In this document: positions 9,143 to 17,857 of the stretch, piece by piece
Numbering within the stretch: position 1 is the stretch's first letter
Layout of the letters: each line of letters starts with the position of its first letter
Assembly: GCA_964589175.1 (NCBI GenBank)
Contig: CAZPRY010000006.1
Coordinates: 79,921 to 143,920 of the forward strand
DNA: 64,000 bases
Direction: 5' to 3'
Source of the DNA: CAZPRY01 sp964589175
Lineage (GTDB): Bacteria; Fidelibacterota; UBA2242
Notes under the pieces: generated by a model
The model's input: the letters and a program-made list of their open reading frames with translations, nothing else
Told to the model about the DNA's origin: nothing
The model's database searches: none
Translations under genes and position numbers: made by a program

Positions 9143-9807
9143 GTTGGTAATTCCTGTAAAATCGTCTCGACTCGTTCAAAACCAAAAATTTCCACAAAAT
9201 TCGCAATCACGCGGGTTTTCACCTCGTCCCACTCTACAGCCGCCACAAAGTCGCTGACGCGCGTAATGCCCTTGCTGACGATCCCGCAGGGGATAATCCC
9301 ATCGTAGAGTGAAAGGTCGGTCGATACATTCAGGGCAAAGCCGTGCATCGTCACCCAGCGCGAAACGCGCATGCCGATAGCTGCGATCTTGCGATCTCCA
9401 ACCCACACTCCCGTCAGTCCATGGACGCGCCCGGATTCGATGCCGTACGTTTTCAAGGTCCGGATCAGGACCTCCTCGACGCGATCCACATACCAGGCGA
9501 TACTCTCCCGGTGCTCTTTGAGATTGAAGATCGGGTAAGTGACCAGCTGCCCGGGCCCGTGATAGGTAATATCGCCGCCGCGATCGACCTGGTAAATTTC
9601 GATGCCGCGTGTCTTCAGATATTCCCGGGACGCAACCAGGTGCTGCGCATTGGCGTGTTTTCCAAGCGTGTAAACATGGGGGTGTTCCACCAGCACCAGC
9701 GTATCGGGGATGCTACCCTCCACCCGCTTGCGGTGCAGTTTCTTCTGAATATCCCAGGCCTTTCCGTAGAGGCAGCGGCCCAAGTCCAGTACTTCAAGCT
9801 GCTTCAT
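9139..9807 (-). CDS. lipB: Octanoyltransferase
   Basis: 222 residues. LipB moves octanoate from acyl carrier protein to lipoyl domains. The substrate-binding region reads VDRGGDITYHGPGQLVTYPI, the conserved lysine is in DRKIAAIGMRVSRW and the catalytic cysteine in GIIPCGI, all as in the family. It overlaps nfo upstream (bases 9804-9807) and lipA downstream (9139-9142), each as ATGA, so the three are translationally coupled. Confidence 0.97.
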   Translation of the reverse strand: MKQLEVLDLGRCLYGKAWDIQKKLHRKRVEGSIPDTLVLVEHPHVYTLGKHANAQHLVASREYLKTRGIEIYQVDRGGDITYHGPGQLVTYPIFNLKEHRESIAWYVDRVEEVLIRTLKTYGIESGRVHGLTGVWVGDRKIAAIGMRVSRWVTMHGFALNVSTDLSLYDGIIPCGIVSKGITRVSDFVAAVEWDEVKTRVIANFVEIFGFERVETILQELPT

Positions 9808-10652
9808 CGCCGCTCCCGGGCTTCTTTCAACATCGCAATTTCGCGCGCGAAATTTTCATCACCGCCGGGAGTTTCCAGGATCATCGGCAGATTGGCGAAA
9901 CGCTCGTCACGCACAAGCCGTTCAAAAACTTCCCGGCCAATATAGCCTTCGCCTAAAATATGATGACGATCCACGTGCGAACCGGGCTCCTTTTTAGAAT
10001 CGTTAAGATGAAATACGCGCAGGCAATCCAGGCCGAGAATCGCATCGATATTCTCAAATATCGCTTCGTACTGTTCCGGTGTGCGCAGATCGTAACCGGC
10101 AGCGAAGGCGTGACAGGTATCGAAGCAAATGCCCAGCCGATCGGGGTAACGGCACTGCGCGATGATGTCCCGCAGGTGCTCTAGGGTGTGCCCGACGTTC
10201 GAGCCTTGCCCGGCCGTGATTTCCAGGAGAAAGGTCAGCTTCGCCTCCGAACGGCTTTCGATCACGCGGTCCAGGCTCTCCGCAATGGTCTTCAAGGCTA
10301 AATCAGCGCCCTCGCCCATGTGCGAACCCGGATGAAATACGAGCAAGCCGATCCCCAGCATCTCGCAGCGATCGACCTCTTCGGCAAAAGCCGTGCGCGA
10401 TTTCTCGAGTTTGACCGCATCGGGGCTGCCCAGGTTGATCAGGTACGAATCGTGCGATACCGCCGCCCTGATACCGCATTTTCGCACTTCTTCAACAAAG
10501 CCACGGCGGCTCTCTTCCGATATTGCTGCGCCTCTCCACTGCATCTGGTTGGAAGTAAAAATCTGCATCACTTCGCAGACCAGGGCCCGGCCCCGCGCCG
10601 GGGCGAGTTCCACGCCGCCCGATATAGATACATGACAGCCGACTAAAGCCAT
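9804..10652 (-). CDS. nfo: Endonuclease IV (AP endonuclease)
   Basis: 282 residues from ATG at 10652, start MALVGCHVSISGGVELAPA. The open frame continues upstream to 10817 but that part lies inside folE and is not family-like; AGGGA sits ten bases before the chosen start. Zinc-ligand motifs of the TIM-barrel family are present: FHPGSHMGEGAD, LEITAGQGSNVG, GICFDTCHAFAAGYD, HLNDSKKEPGSHVDRHHILG and ILETPG. The enzyme cuts abasic sites in DNA. It lies 35 bases after folE, and nth (endonuclease III) is in the same run, so two base-excision-repair enzymes are co-encoded. Confidence 0.96.
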   Translation of the reverse strand: MALVGCHVSISGGVELAPARGRALVCEVMQIFTSNQMQWRGAAISEESRRGFVEEVRKCGIRAAVSHDSYLINLGSPDAVKLEKSRTAFAEEVDRCEMLGIGLLVFHPGSHMGEGADLALKTIAESLDRVIESRSEAKLTFLLEITAGQGSNVGHTLEHLRDIIAQCRYPDRLGICFDTCHAFAAGYDLRTPEQYEAIFENIDAILGLDCLRVFHLNDSKKEPGSHVDRHHILGEGYIGREVFERLVRDERFANLPMILETPGGDENFAREIAMLKEARERR

Positions 10653-10687
10653 TTTATCGTTTTCCCTGATAATTTTTTCACAATCAC

Positions 10688-11245
10688 CTATAGCCGCGAA
10701 TGTCCGATCAGATGCAGAAACTCGTTGCGCGAGCGCTCGTCTTCCCGAAAAATCCCAAAAAGTGCGCTGGTGGTCACAACCGAGTTCTGTTTCTCCACGC
10801 CGCGCATCTGCATGCACATATGCGCCGCTTCGATCACGACCGCTACACCGTCGGGGTGCACAGCCTCCTGGATTGCCTCGGCAATCTGGTTTGTCATGCG
10901 TTCCTGAATCTGCAGGCGCCGGGCAAAGGCATCAACCACGCGTGGAATTTTGCTCAATCCGATCATCTTGCCGTTGGGGATGTAGGCCACGTGAGCCTTG
11001 CCGTAAAACGGCAGCAGATGGTGCTCACAGAGGCTGTAGTAGTTCATGTCCCTAACCATGATCATCTGGCTGTATTTCTCGTCGCAAACCGAATCTTCGA
11101 GGAGGGCCTTAACATCCACGGCATAACCCTGGGTAAGGAATCCCCACATTTTCGTGACCCGCTGCGGGGTCTTCAGCAATTCCGGGCGGTCCGGATCCTC
11201 GCCGATATTCTTCAGCAGATTTCGAATCAGTTCCTCGGTCTCCAT
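10688..11245 (-). CDS. folE: GTP cyclohydrolase I
   Basis: 185 residues. It forms dihydroneopterin triphosphate for folate or pterin synthesis. Zinc ligands sit in LCEHHLLPFYG and in AAHMCMQMRGV, and the QERMTNQIAEAI helix is typical. A GTG at 11251 would add two codons, but GGAAGG lies eight bases before ATG 11245 and only two before the GTG, so ATG 11245 is preferred. It is second in the nth-folE-nfo run, 24 bases after nth. Confidence 0.96.
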   Translation of the reverse strand: METEELIRNLLKNIGEDPDRPELLKTPQRVTKMWGFLTQGYAVDVKALLEDSVCDEKYSQMIMVRDMNYYSLCEHHLLPFYGKAHVAYIPNGKMIGLSKIPRVVDAFARRLQIQERMTNQIAEAIQEAVHPDGVAVVIEAAHMCMQMRGVEKQNSVVTTSALFGIFREDERSRNEFLHLIGHSRL

Positions 11246-11269
11246 GTTCACATCCTTCCGGTTAATTGC

Positions 11270-11905
11270 CTACAACTGCGCCGACGGGCAAATATCGTTC
11301 ATAACGCATTCATTGCATTTGGGCTTGCGCGCATCGCAGACGGCGCGACCGTGGTCGATCATCAGATGCCCGAACAAAGTCCATTGCTCTTTCGGAAACA
11401 GTTGCATCAGGTCGAATTCGATCTTGACGGGATCGTTGTTTTGGGTCAGTCCCATGCGCTTCGCCAGGCGCTTCACGTGCGTATCCACAACAACGCCGGG
11501 AGTTCCGAAGGCATCGCCCAGGACCACGTTTGCCGTTTTGCGCCCGACACCCTGCAACTTGAGTAGATCGTCCATATTATCCGGCACACGTCCGTCGAAT
11601 TCTTCAACCACGCTCCGCATGGCGCTCTGAATGGATTGGGCTTTGTGGTTGAAAAAACCGGTTGGCCGGATCAGCTCCTTCAGCTCTTCCAGCGGCGCTT
11701 CGGCGAAGGCCTGTGCCGAAGGATACTTCTGAAAAAGGGCCGGCGTTACCTTGTTGACCTGCTTGTCCGTGCATTGCGCCGAAAGAATCGTGGACACCAG
11801 TAACTCGTGCGGTTTGGCAAAGTTAAGCGAACATCTGGCACCCGGATAAGCCTTTTTCAGCCGCGTATATATTCCGGCAGCCTGTTTTTCTTTAGCATTA
11901 CTCAA
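11270..11905 (-). CDS. nth: Endonuclease III (DNA glycosylase/AP lyase)
   Basis: 211 residues. The helix-hairpin-helix LQGVGRKTANVVLGDAFG carries the catalytic lysine, VVVDTHVKRLAKRMG carries the catalytic aspartate, and the C-terminal cluster loop CX6CX2CX5C is intact (CDARKPKCNECVMNDIC). It removes oxidised pyrimidines. The start is probably TTG at 11905: AGGAG lies six bases upstream and the next ATG in the region is out of frame. It is the first gene of the housekeeping run and is divergent from the YggS gene. Confidence 0.96.
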   Translation of the reverse strand: MSNAKEKQAAGIYTRLKKAYPGARCSLNFAKPHELLVSTILSAQCTDKQVNKVTPALFQKYPSAQAFAEAPLEELKELIRPTGFFNHKAQSIQSAMRSVVEEFDGRVPDNMDDLLKLQGVGRKTANVVLGDAFGTPGVVVDTHVKRLAKRMGLTQNNDPVKIEFDLMQLFPKEQWTLFGHLMIDHGRAVCDARKPKCNECVMNDICPSAQL

Positions 11906-12090
11906 TCAAAACTCCTGAGAGAATATAAAAAATATATGCCTATAATTCCCATGAAATTGCACATGCGGCGGAAATACCGATCGATGTCTGTTTCTCCGGG
12001 GTAAAATCCTTTATTATCCGGTCTATACTTTTTAGATTTGGATGGTAACTCATTTTGAAGACCGCCAGGTAAAATTGGTAAGGATTGAAT

Positions 12091-12768
12091 ATGATCTCCA
12101 TTGAGGATAATTATCGCCGGCTGCGCGAATCCATACCGGAACAGGTCACCCTCGTCGTGGCCGCCAAGCAGCGAACAGCGCAGGAAGTCCGGGAGGTCAT
12201 CCGCGCCGGGGCCACCGATATCGGTGAAAACTACGTTCAGCAGGGCGAGGAGGCTTTTTTGGCACTGGATGAAAAAGCCCGTACCATCCGCTGGCACCTG
12301 ATCGGCCACCTGCAGAGGAACAAAATCAACAAAGCCCTCAAAGTCTTCGATCTGTTTCAGACCATCGATTCGATTGAAACGGCCGCGGCAGTCAACAAGC
12401 GGGTACCCTCTTCGGTTAAAACAGTAGTTCCGGTGCTCATCGAGGTCAATATCGGCGCCGAAGAGAGCAAAGCCGGTATCGGTCCGCAGTTTGAGAATAT
12501 CCAAAGACTGGCGATGTACATCGCTGGAACGGAATTCCTGCAACTGGAAGGACTGATGACCATCGGACCGCTGGCCGGCGATCCCGAAGACAGCCGCCCT
12601 TACTTCCGGCAGACCCGCGCGATTTTCGAGAACTTAAATGCGCTCCGGCTGCCCGGCGTTCGGATGAAAACCCTTTCGATGGGCATGAGCAACTCCTACC
12701 GGATCGCCATTGAAGAAGGTTCCAACATGGTGCGCGTCGGCTCCGCCATCTTCGGGCCGCGCGGATGA
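12091..12768 (+). CDS. YggS family pyridoxal-phosphate homeostasis protein
   Basis: 225 residues forming a single-domain alanine-racemase-like barrel. VTLVVAAKQRTAQEVREVI holds the PLP lysine, DIGENYVQQG and WHLIGHLQRNKIN are family signatures, and LSMGMSNSY binds the phosphate. These proteins bind PLP and buffer the vitamin B6 pool; no catalytic activity is known. AAGGA lies six bases before ATG 12091, so the TTG six bases earlier is not needed. Single gene, divergent from nth. Confidence 0.93.
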   Translation: MISIEDNYRRLRESIPEQVTLVVAAKQRTAQEVREVIRAGATDIGENYVQQGEEAFLALDEKARTIRWHLIGHLQRNKINKALKVFDLFQTIDSIETAAAVNKRVPSSVKTVVPVLIEVNIGAEESKAGIGPQFENIQRLAMYIAGTEFLQLEGLMTIGPLAGDPEDSRPYFRQTRAIFENLNALRLPGVRMKTLSMGMSNSYRIAIEEGSNMVRVGSAIFGPRG

Positions 12769-12855
12769 TTCTATAAATCCCGTATGATTCATCAGCGGCA
12801 GAGTCCCCCGAGAATAACAATTTGATTTCTCTTAGGGTATTTAAAGCGCTTACAG

Positions 12856-13815
12856 CTACGAAGCGGGTGAGAAAGCCGATCCCTGGTAAGTACCGCGTCG
12901 GCGGAATTCCTCTTCGATTTCCCGGATAATCTGCAGTTTACTTTTACGCCATAGCGGGGCAATCAGCGTATCGCCGCGGGCATCCCCGATGATGCGCTCG
13001 ATCACGATGCGCGGATCCAATCTTTCCAGGAAAGAGCAGACGATTTTTACCCAGCCGGTCTCGTCGAAAAGCGGAAACGGGTTCTTCGCATATAATGCCG
13101 CAAGGTCTGTATCCCTGACGATATGCAGGTGGTGAATCTTGATGGCATTTAATTCCAGTTCGTTGATTGCCTCGGCGGAGTGCAGGATTTCCTCTTCCGT
13201 TTCCGTCGGAAAACCAAAAATCAGGTGCCCGGCAACGTGTAGTCCGTGCGCTTTGGCAGCCGCGACGGCCGTACGCGTCGCCGCGAAATCGTGCCCGCGC
13301 TGCGCCCAGTGCAGGGATTTATCATAAACCGATTCGACGCCGAATTCGATCGAAACGTAAATTTCCCGATTTAACTTCTGCAGCAATCGAAAAATATCTT
13401 CATTCACACAGTCCGGACGGGTGCCGATGCAGATTCCGACCACTTCCGGAAAAGCCAGAACTTCCCGGTACAGCCGGTCCAGTTCATCCGGGTTTTTATA
13501 GGTGTTCGTATAGGATTGAAAATAGGCCAGAAAGCGCGCCGAACGGTGGCCCCGGCGGGCGGATTCGATACCGGCCGCAAGCTGCTCCCGGATGGATTTC
13601 AGGCTTTGTAAACGATCCTCCGCGAAACTAGCGTTATTGCAGTAAAGGCAACCGCCGTAGCCCAGCGTACCATCGCGCGTCGGGCAGCTGAAGCCGGCAT
13701 CCAGCGAAAGCCGTAAAACCTTGCCGCCGAAGATCTCACGCAGGTAACGGCCGTAGCGGTTGTAATACTGCTCTTTCGGAAAGGGGAAATCTCCAGAAGT
13801 TACGGAAAGGCTCAT
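12856..13815 (-). CDS. Radical SAM protein, TIGR01212 / YhcC family
   Basis: 319 residues. The cluster-binding cysteines are in the family-specific spacing FSCPTRDGTLGYGGCLYCNN near residues 43-62. Downstream are FGVESVYDKSLHWAQRGHD and GHLIFGFPTETEEEIL, typical of this uncharacterised group related to Elp3-like enzymes. The substrate is unknown. Solitary gene, minus strand, 95 bases upstream of which lies the end of hisS; no terminator is obvious in between. Confidence 0.9.
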   Translation of the reverse strand: MSLSVTSGDFPFPKEQYYNRYGRYLREIFGGKVLRLSLDAGFSCPTRDGTLGYGGCLYCNNASFAEDRLQSLKSIREQLAAGIESARRGHRSARFLAYFQSYTNTYKNPDELDRLYREVLAFPEVVGICIGTRPDCVNEDIFRLLQKLNREIYVSIEFGVESVYDKSLHWAQRGHDFAATRTAVAAAKAHGLHVAGHLIFGFPTETEEEILHSAEAINELELNAIKIHHLHIVRDTDLAALYAKNPFPLFDETGWVKIVCSFLERLDPRIVIERIIGDARGDTLIAPLWRKSKLQIIREIEEEFRRRGTYQGSAFSPAS

Positions 13816-13910
13816 CCGTTTTTAACCATATCATTTGTTGGAATTACGGTATCCATTGTAGTGAAGATTTTGCCGCTGAAGAATTCTGCCGTTAATTTGA
13901 AGAGACAACT

Positions 13911-15185
13911 CTAGGACTTTTGAGAGGCAACGATGACCCCGATCTCTTCGGCCGCCGATTGAATTGCTATCTCCGCCTGGCTGCCGTCGCTCATCATCTT
14001 GAGAATCAGTTTACCCTGCTCGATCTCATTCTCACCGAGAATGACCACCCAGCGGGCGGCCTTCTTGCCGGCCTCGCGCATCTGGGCTTTCAGCGAACGA
14101 CGCGCCAGATCCGTGTCGACTGCAATTCCTTTTTGACGCAGCTGCGCAGCGATCAGAAAGCCGGTCTTGCGGGCTTCGTCGCCCAGCGTCGCCAGGTAGA
14201 GCAGGTCCTGCTTTTCCTCGGGAATAGTCCCTATTTCATTTAAAATCATCAGGAGCCGCTCCATCCCCGAAGCAACTCCGACAGCCGGCGTGGGCACACC
14301 GCCCAGGTCTTCCGCCAGATGATCGTAGCGGCCGCCGCCGCAAACCGCATCCTGCGAACCCAGCAGAGCACTCGTGATTTCAAACGTTGTGCGGGTATAA
14401 TAATCGAGCCCGCGGACCAAAGTCGGGTCGATCGTATAGGAAACACCGGTGCGATCCAGCAGGGTTTTCACATCCTCAAAATGCTGCCGGTCAGCGTTAT
14501 TCAGATAATCCAGAATGGACGGCGCGTGGGAGTTAAGCATCTCCCGGCAGGATTCCACTTTGCAGTCGAAAAGGCGCAGGATATTTTTCTCGAAACGCTG
14601 CTGGCAGGTGCCGCAGAACTCCGCAAGGTGCGGATTCAGGGCATTATGCAGAATCCGCAAGTAATCCCGGCGGCTCTCGCGGCTGCCGATACTGTTCAGC
14701 CGGACTTGCAGATCAGCGATCCCGAAATCCCGGTAAATCTGGCAGACAGTCTGGATAATCTCCGCATCCGCTTCGGGGTGTTCCGAACCGATAATCTCAA
14801 AGCCGAACTGATGAAACTGGCGTAGGCGTCCCTTCTGGGGACGTTCCTGGCGGAAAAGCGAATCGATGTAATACAATTTCGATACCGGTGCCTGCTGGGC
14901 CAGGTTATTCTGGATATAAGCCCGTACGACGGGCGCAGTCAATTCGGGCCGCAAGGTGAGACTGGTTTGCCCCTTATCGAGAAAAGTATACATTTCTTTT
15001 GAGACGACATCCGTATCGTCGCCGATCCCGCGCGCAAACAATTCTGTGGCCTCGAAAACCGGCGTGCGGATTTCCTTGAAATTATTTCTCGCCAGTATCT
15101 CGGATATGCGTTTCTCCACGTACTGCCACTGGTAAGACTCCCCGGGAAGGATATCTTTGGTACCTTTAACGGTTCGATAAGCCAT
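13911..15185 (-). CDS. hisS: Histidyl-tRNA synthetase
   Basis: 424 residues of a class II synthetase. Motif 1 region EIRTPVFEATELFARGIGDD, motif 2 YYIDSLFRQERPQKGRLRQF, the histidine-specific LVRGLDYYTRTTFE and motif 3 region GGRYDHLAEDLGGVPTPAVG with VGVASGMERL are all present, followed by the C-terminal anticodon-binding domain. Full length for the family. It follows the zinc-ribbon gene by 24 bases on the same strand. Confidence 0.97.
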   Translation of the reverse strand: MAYRTVKGTKDILPGESYQWQYVEKRISEILARNNFKEIRTPVFEATELFARGIGDDTDVVSKEMYTFLDKGQTSLTLRPELTAPVVRAYIQNNLAQQAPVSKLYYIDSLFRQERPQKGRLRQFHQFGFEIIGSEHPEADAEIIQTVCQIYRDFGIADLQVRLNSIGSRESRRDYLRILHNALNPHLAEFCGTCQQRFEKNILRLFDCKVESCREMLNSHAPSILDYLNNADRQHFEDVKTLLDRTGVSYTIDPTLVRGLDYYTRTTFEITSALLGSQDAVCGGGRYDHLAEDLGGVPTPAVGVASGMERLLMILNEIGTIPEEKQDLLYLATLGDEARKTGFLIAAQLRQKGIAVDTDLARRSLKAQMREAGKKAARWVVILGENEIEQGKLILKMMSDGSQAEIAIQSAAEEIGVIVASQKS

Positions 15186-15209
15186 TATGTTTTTACGGTT
15201 CCTGATGAA

Positions 15210-15548
15210 TTAATTATCGCCTGAAATCGTATCAAATATTTCCTTGGCCGCGTCGAGATACTCCTCGGGAACGAACACTTTGGCGAAGGTCCCCGCGCTC
15301 TGCGTGCCGTGCGCGATCAGCGCACTGTTAAAAATATCCGACTCGATGATGACCTGAATTTCGTGATTCCCCAGAGCTTCCTTCAGCATCTCGGCATCGA
15401 TAATTGAAGAAACTTTGCCGAGCAATACCCATTTCACCTCACCGGGCTCGACGTCGGGCGGCAGAGCCTTGACCAACTTGGCTCCGCAATCCGGGCAGGT
15501 CGTGACATCTTCTGTAAATTCATAGCGACAATCGGGACAAAACGGCAT
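15210..15548 (-). CDS. Zinc-ribbon protein with DUF2007-like domain
   Basis: 112 residues. The N-terminus is a small zinc ribbon with cysteines at 4, 7, 18 and 21 (FCPDCRYEF and TCPDCGAKL). The rest (about 38-108) has the DUF2007-type pattern: SSIIDAEMLKEALGNHEIQV, then VIIESD and KVFVPEEYLDAAKEIFD. The family is annotated as a putative signal-transducing domain without known mechanism. A near-perfect AAGGAGG lies five bases before the start. It sits nine bases after the PtsN-like gene, so the two and perhaps hisS are one transcript. Confidence 0.85.
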   Translation of the reverse strand: MPFCPDCRYEFTEDVTTCPDCGAKLVKALPPDVEPGEVKWVLLGKVSSIIDAEMLKEALGNHEIQVIIESDIFNSALIAHGTQSAGTFAKVFVPEEYLDAAKEIFDTISGDN

Positions 15549-15557
15549 GCAACCTCC

Positions 15558-16019
15558 TTAGACCAATTCGTCGTATTTAAACAACACTTCGAGAATCTCC
15601 TGCGGAGAGGTGGCGTCCAGCACCTCCTCCCGGCACTTGGCCGAATTGAGCATCCGTGAAAATTTGCTCAACAGCTTCAGGTGTTTGCTGGGAAAATTTT
15701 CCGGTGTCACCAGCAGCACGAAAACATGGACCGGTTGTTCGTCCACGGCCTCGAAATCGATTCCCACCGGTGAAACGCCCACGGCCACATAGACATCTTC
15801 GATGTTGGCACACTTGCCATGGGGAAGGGCCACTCCCCGGCCGACTCCCGTGCTCATCAACTTTTCGCGGTCCAGAACGGCCTTCAGCGCCAGCTGCGGG
15901 TCACTGATTTTACCCTTTTTATACAGTACATCAATTAACGTAGAAATCACTTCTTCTTTAGATTCCGCTTTAAGGGGAAAAAGGATTAAATCGGCATCTA
16001 AAATCTCGGACAATTGCAT
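15558..16019 (-). CDS. PTS IIA-like nitrogen-regulatory protein (PtsN family)
   Basis: 153 residues, a full EIIA-Ntr/fructose-type IIA domain. The phosphoacceptor histidine is His67 in GVGRGVALPHGKC, followed by VGVSPVGIDFEA and VHVFVLLVTP as in the family. No membrane PTS component is nearby, so a regulatory role (PtsN-like, or gating of a transporter) is more likely than sugar uptake; this is inference. AAGGGTGAG precedes the ATG. It heads the minus-strand run toward hisS. Confidence 0.9.
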   Translation of the reverse strand: MQLSEILDADLILFPLKAESKEEVISTLIDVLYKKGKISDPQLALKAVLDREKLMSTGVGRGVALPHGKCANIEDVYVAVGVSPVGIDFEAVDEQPVHVFVLLVTPENFPSKHLKLLSKFSRMLNSAKCREEVLDATSPQEILEVLFKYDELV

Positions 16020-16142
16020 AACTCACCCTTATCTTCTAACAACGCGGTTGAATTTAAGCCAATCTTCACTTTATCCCAAACCTAAATTGGACGGGTTTTC
16101 CCGCCTGGCAGATTCCGGGGGCCGATTGGCATATCTCTGAAA

Positions 16143-16178
16143 TAAATTATTAAAGCCCCAATCGGCTTTAATAATTTA
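16143..16178. promoter_or_regulatory. Perfect 15-bp stem-loop with a competing upstream arm
   Basis: The arm at 16143-16157 (TAAATTATTAAAGCC) is exactly complementary to 16164-16178 with a six-base loop. The loop plus start of the right arm (16158-16166, CCAATCGGC) is also exactly complementary to GCCGATTGG at 16121-16129, so two mutually exclusive structures can form. There is no U-tract on the plus side; on the minus side an AT-rich stretch follows. Both neighbours are transcribed away from it or through it, so a simple terminator role is not expected. Confidence 0.5.
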
Positions 16179-16204
16179 AAGCTATAGAAAATCTAAAAAT
16201 ACAC

Positions 16205-16234
16205 TTTACCCGGATGTTGCCTATTTAATATAAT
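16205..16234 (+). promoter_or_regulatory. Possible promoter for the nucleosidase operon
   Basis: TATAAT at 16229-16234 with TTTACC at 16205-16210, spacer 18. The -10 box is a consensus match and the -35 is moderate. It is about 120 bases before the nucleosidase start. Prediction by eye only. Confidence 0.35.
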
Positions 16235-16356
16235 CGGGCTAAATTTACTGTCTTTTTGAAAAGAAACGTTTTTAGGAAAACGGTGCCCGATAGAAGATGG
16301 TTTTCCTGTTTCATAAAAGAAACTGAATCCGAATCCAAGGTTTGGAATATACGTTT

Positions 16357-16992
16357 ATGAACGTGGTGATTGCGGCTGCACTAAAGGACGAACTCGAACC
16401 GGTCCGAACCTGTCTGGATTCGGAAACCAGGCTCTGCGGGCAGGCCAACTTTGTTTTTGTCCACACCGGTATTGGCATAAAAAGCACACGGAGCAGGATG
16501 ATGCCTTTTTTTAACGATCAAAAGATTGATTTGGTCCTGAACATTGGGACTGCCGGTGCTCTCAAAGAAACTCTCTTCGTTTACGATTTTTTCCTTCCCG
16601 CGCGTTACCAGCAACTACACGACGGCCACTTGGAAACCATCGCAAGCCGGGAGTTATTTCCGGTCTTCGAGGAATTCACGTTTCCGGACTGGAAAACCGG
16701 AACGCTGATCACTTCGGAACATGCTGTCGTCGATAATCTTCGCAAGACATCGCTTCGGTCGGTGACCGAGGCCGAAGCCGTGGATATGGAAGCCTTCGCA
16801 CTGGCCGACCTGTGCCGGAAAAACGCCGTTTCCTTCCTGTCCCTGAAAGTGATTTCCGACACGGCCGATAAGCAAACAAACCCTACATTTAAAGCGGTTT
16901 TAAATCGAATCCAAATTTTACTCCCGCCTGCCGTTGCGGCGTTGTTGACAGTTGTTATTAATCCTAAACCCGTTCCGATTGCGCATGGATGA
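16357..16992 (+). CDS. Nucleosidase of the MTA/SAH and futalosine hydrolase family
   Basis: 211 residues with the phosphorylase/hydrolase-1 fold: MNVVIAAALKDELEPV at the N-terminus with the catalytic-type glutamate, LVLNIGTAGALKE, then EAEAVDMEAFALADLCRK, which positions the ribose, and LKVISDTAD, which supplies the aspartate acting on the base. Substrate could be methylthioadenosine, adenosylhomocysteine or futalosine; the sequence alone does not decide. ATG 16357 is preferred over an in-frame TTG at 16342. The last eight bases overlap the glycosyltransferase start. Confidence 0.82.
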   Translation: MNVVIAAALKDELEPVRTCLDSETRLCGQANFVFVHTGIGIKSTRSRMMPFFNDQKIDLVLNIGTAGALKETLFVYDFFLPARYQQLHDGHLETIASRELFPVFEEFTFPDWKTGTLITSEHAVVDNLRKTSLRSVTEAEAVDMEAFALADLCRKNAVSFLSLKVISDTADKQTNPTFKAVLNRIQILLPPAVAALLTVVINPKPVPIAHG

Positions 16993-17857
16993 TCCAACCA
17001 AAATATCGGTAATACTGCCCACCTACAACCGGGCCGCCACTCTCGAAAGGGCCATTCAATCGGTCCTGGCGCAAGATTATAAGAATTTCGAGTTGATCGT
17101 CATCGACGACGGCTCAACCGATGATACCCAGGAAATCATTCGCAGCTACCGAAAAAAAATTCGCTATTACTCCCAACTGCACGCCGGAGTCTCAGCCGCC
17201 CGCAATCTGGGCCTGGAAAAATCCGAAGGCACCTGGGTGGCGTTCCTGGATTCCGATGACTACTGGCTGCCGGGGAAGCTGGAAAAGCAGATGAAATTCA
17301 TCCTGGAGCATCCGGGCCTCCTGGTAGTGCAGACCGACGAACAGTGGATTCGCAACGGCGTTCCCGTCAATCCAATGAAAAAGCACCGCAAATATTCAGG
17401 CTGGATTTTCGATAGATGTCTGCCGTTGTGCATCGTAAGTCCGTCAGCCGTGATCATCCATCAAAAAGTCTTCAATGATATCGGCGTATTCGACGAAAGC
17501 TTTCCGGTATGCGAAGATTACGACCTCTGGTTGCGCATCTCCAGCAAGTACCCGATTGGATTATTGCCCGAAAAACTGATCGTGAAGACCGGCGGACATC
17601 CGGATCAGCTCTCCCGAAAATACTGGGGCATCGACCGCTTTCGGGTACGCGCCCTCGAAAAAATCCTGGAACAGGATCTTACTATCGGGCAGCGCAAACT
17701 GGTTCTGGAAGAAATCCTCCATAAACTATCCATTCTGAGCCTGGGTCGTCAAAAACGTCGAAACCTGCCGGACATCTACAGCGGTAAACTCAAACAATAC
17801 CAAGAAATATTGCATGAACTCTCCCAAATACCTCAAGATACCCCTGAATCGGTGTGA
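16985..17857 (+). CDS. Family 2 glycosyltransferase
   Basis: 290 residues. The GT-A domain is plain: ISVILPTYNRAATLERAIQ, the nucleotide-binding VIDDGSTDDT, HAGVSAARNLGL and the metal-binding FLDSDDYW, followed by the acceptor region VCEDYDLWLRISSKYPIG. It transfers a sugar from a nucleotide donor to an unknown acceptor, probably in the cytoplasm, since there is no signal or membrane helix. Start ATG at 16985 overlaps the nucleosidase by eight bases; the frame upstream of it lies inside that gene. Its end overlaps the ParB-like gene by 44 bases. Confidence 0.92.
   Translation: MDDPTKISVILPTYNRAATLERAIQSVLAQDYKNFELIVIDDGSTDDTQEIIRSYRKKIRYYSQLHAGVSAARNLGLEKSEGTWVAFLDSDDYWLPGKLEKQMKFILEHPGLLVVQTDEQWIRNGVPVNPMKKHRKYSGWIFDRCLPLCIVSPSAVIIHQKVFNDIGVFDESFPVCEDYDLWLRISSKYPIGLLPEKLIVKTGGHPDQLSRKYWGIDRFRVRALEKILEQDLTIGQRKLVLEEILHKLSILSLGRQKRRNLPDIYSGKLKQYQEILHELSQIPQDTPESV

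Larger units (their letters stand above)
16020..16356. other. Divergent intergenic region with a long hairpin
   Basis: 337 bases between the PtsN-like gene (minus) and the nucleosidase (plus). It holds a perfect 15-bp inverted repeat (16143-16178), a partly complementary upstream arm (16121-16129) and a possible plus-strand promoter near 16205-16234. I see no small gene in it. Confidence 0.6.

Noticed and set aside
8321..9307. 328-codon plus-strand open frame
   Set aside because: Opposite to lipA and lipB, which are certain by motif; no family features of its own.
10653..10817. N-terminal extension of endonuclease IV
   Set aside because: It lies within folE and has no family similarity; ATG 10652 has a ribosome binding site and the normal MALVGCHVS start.
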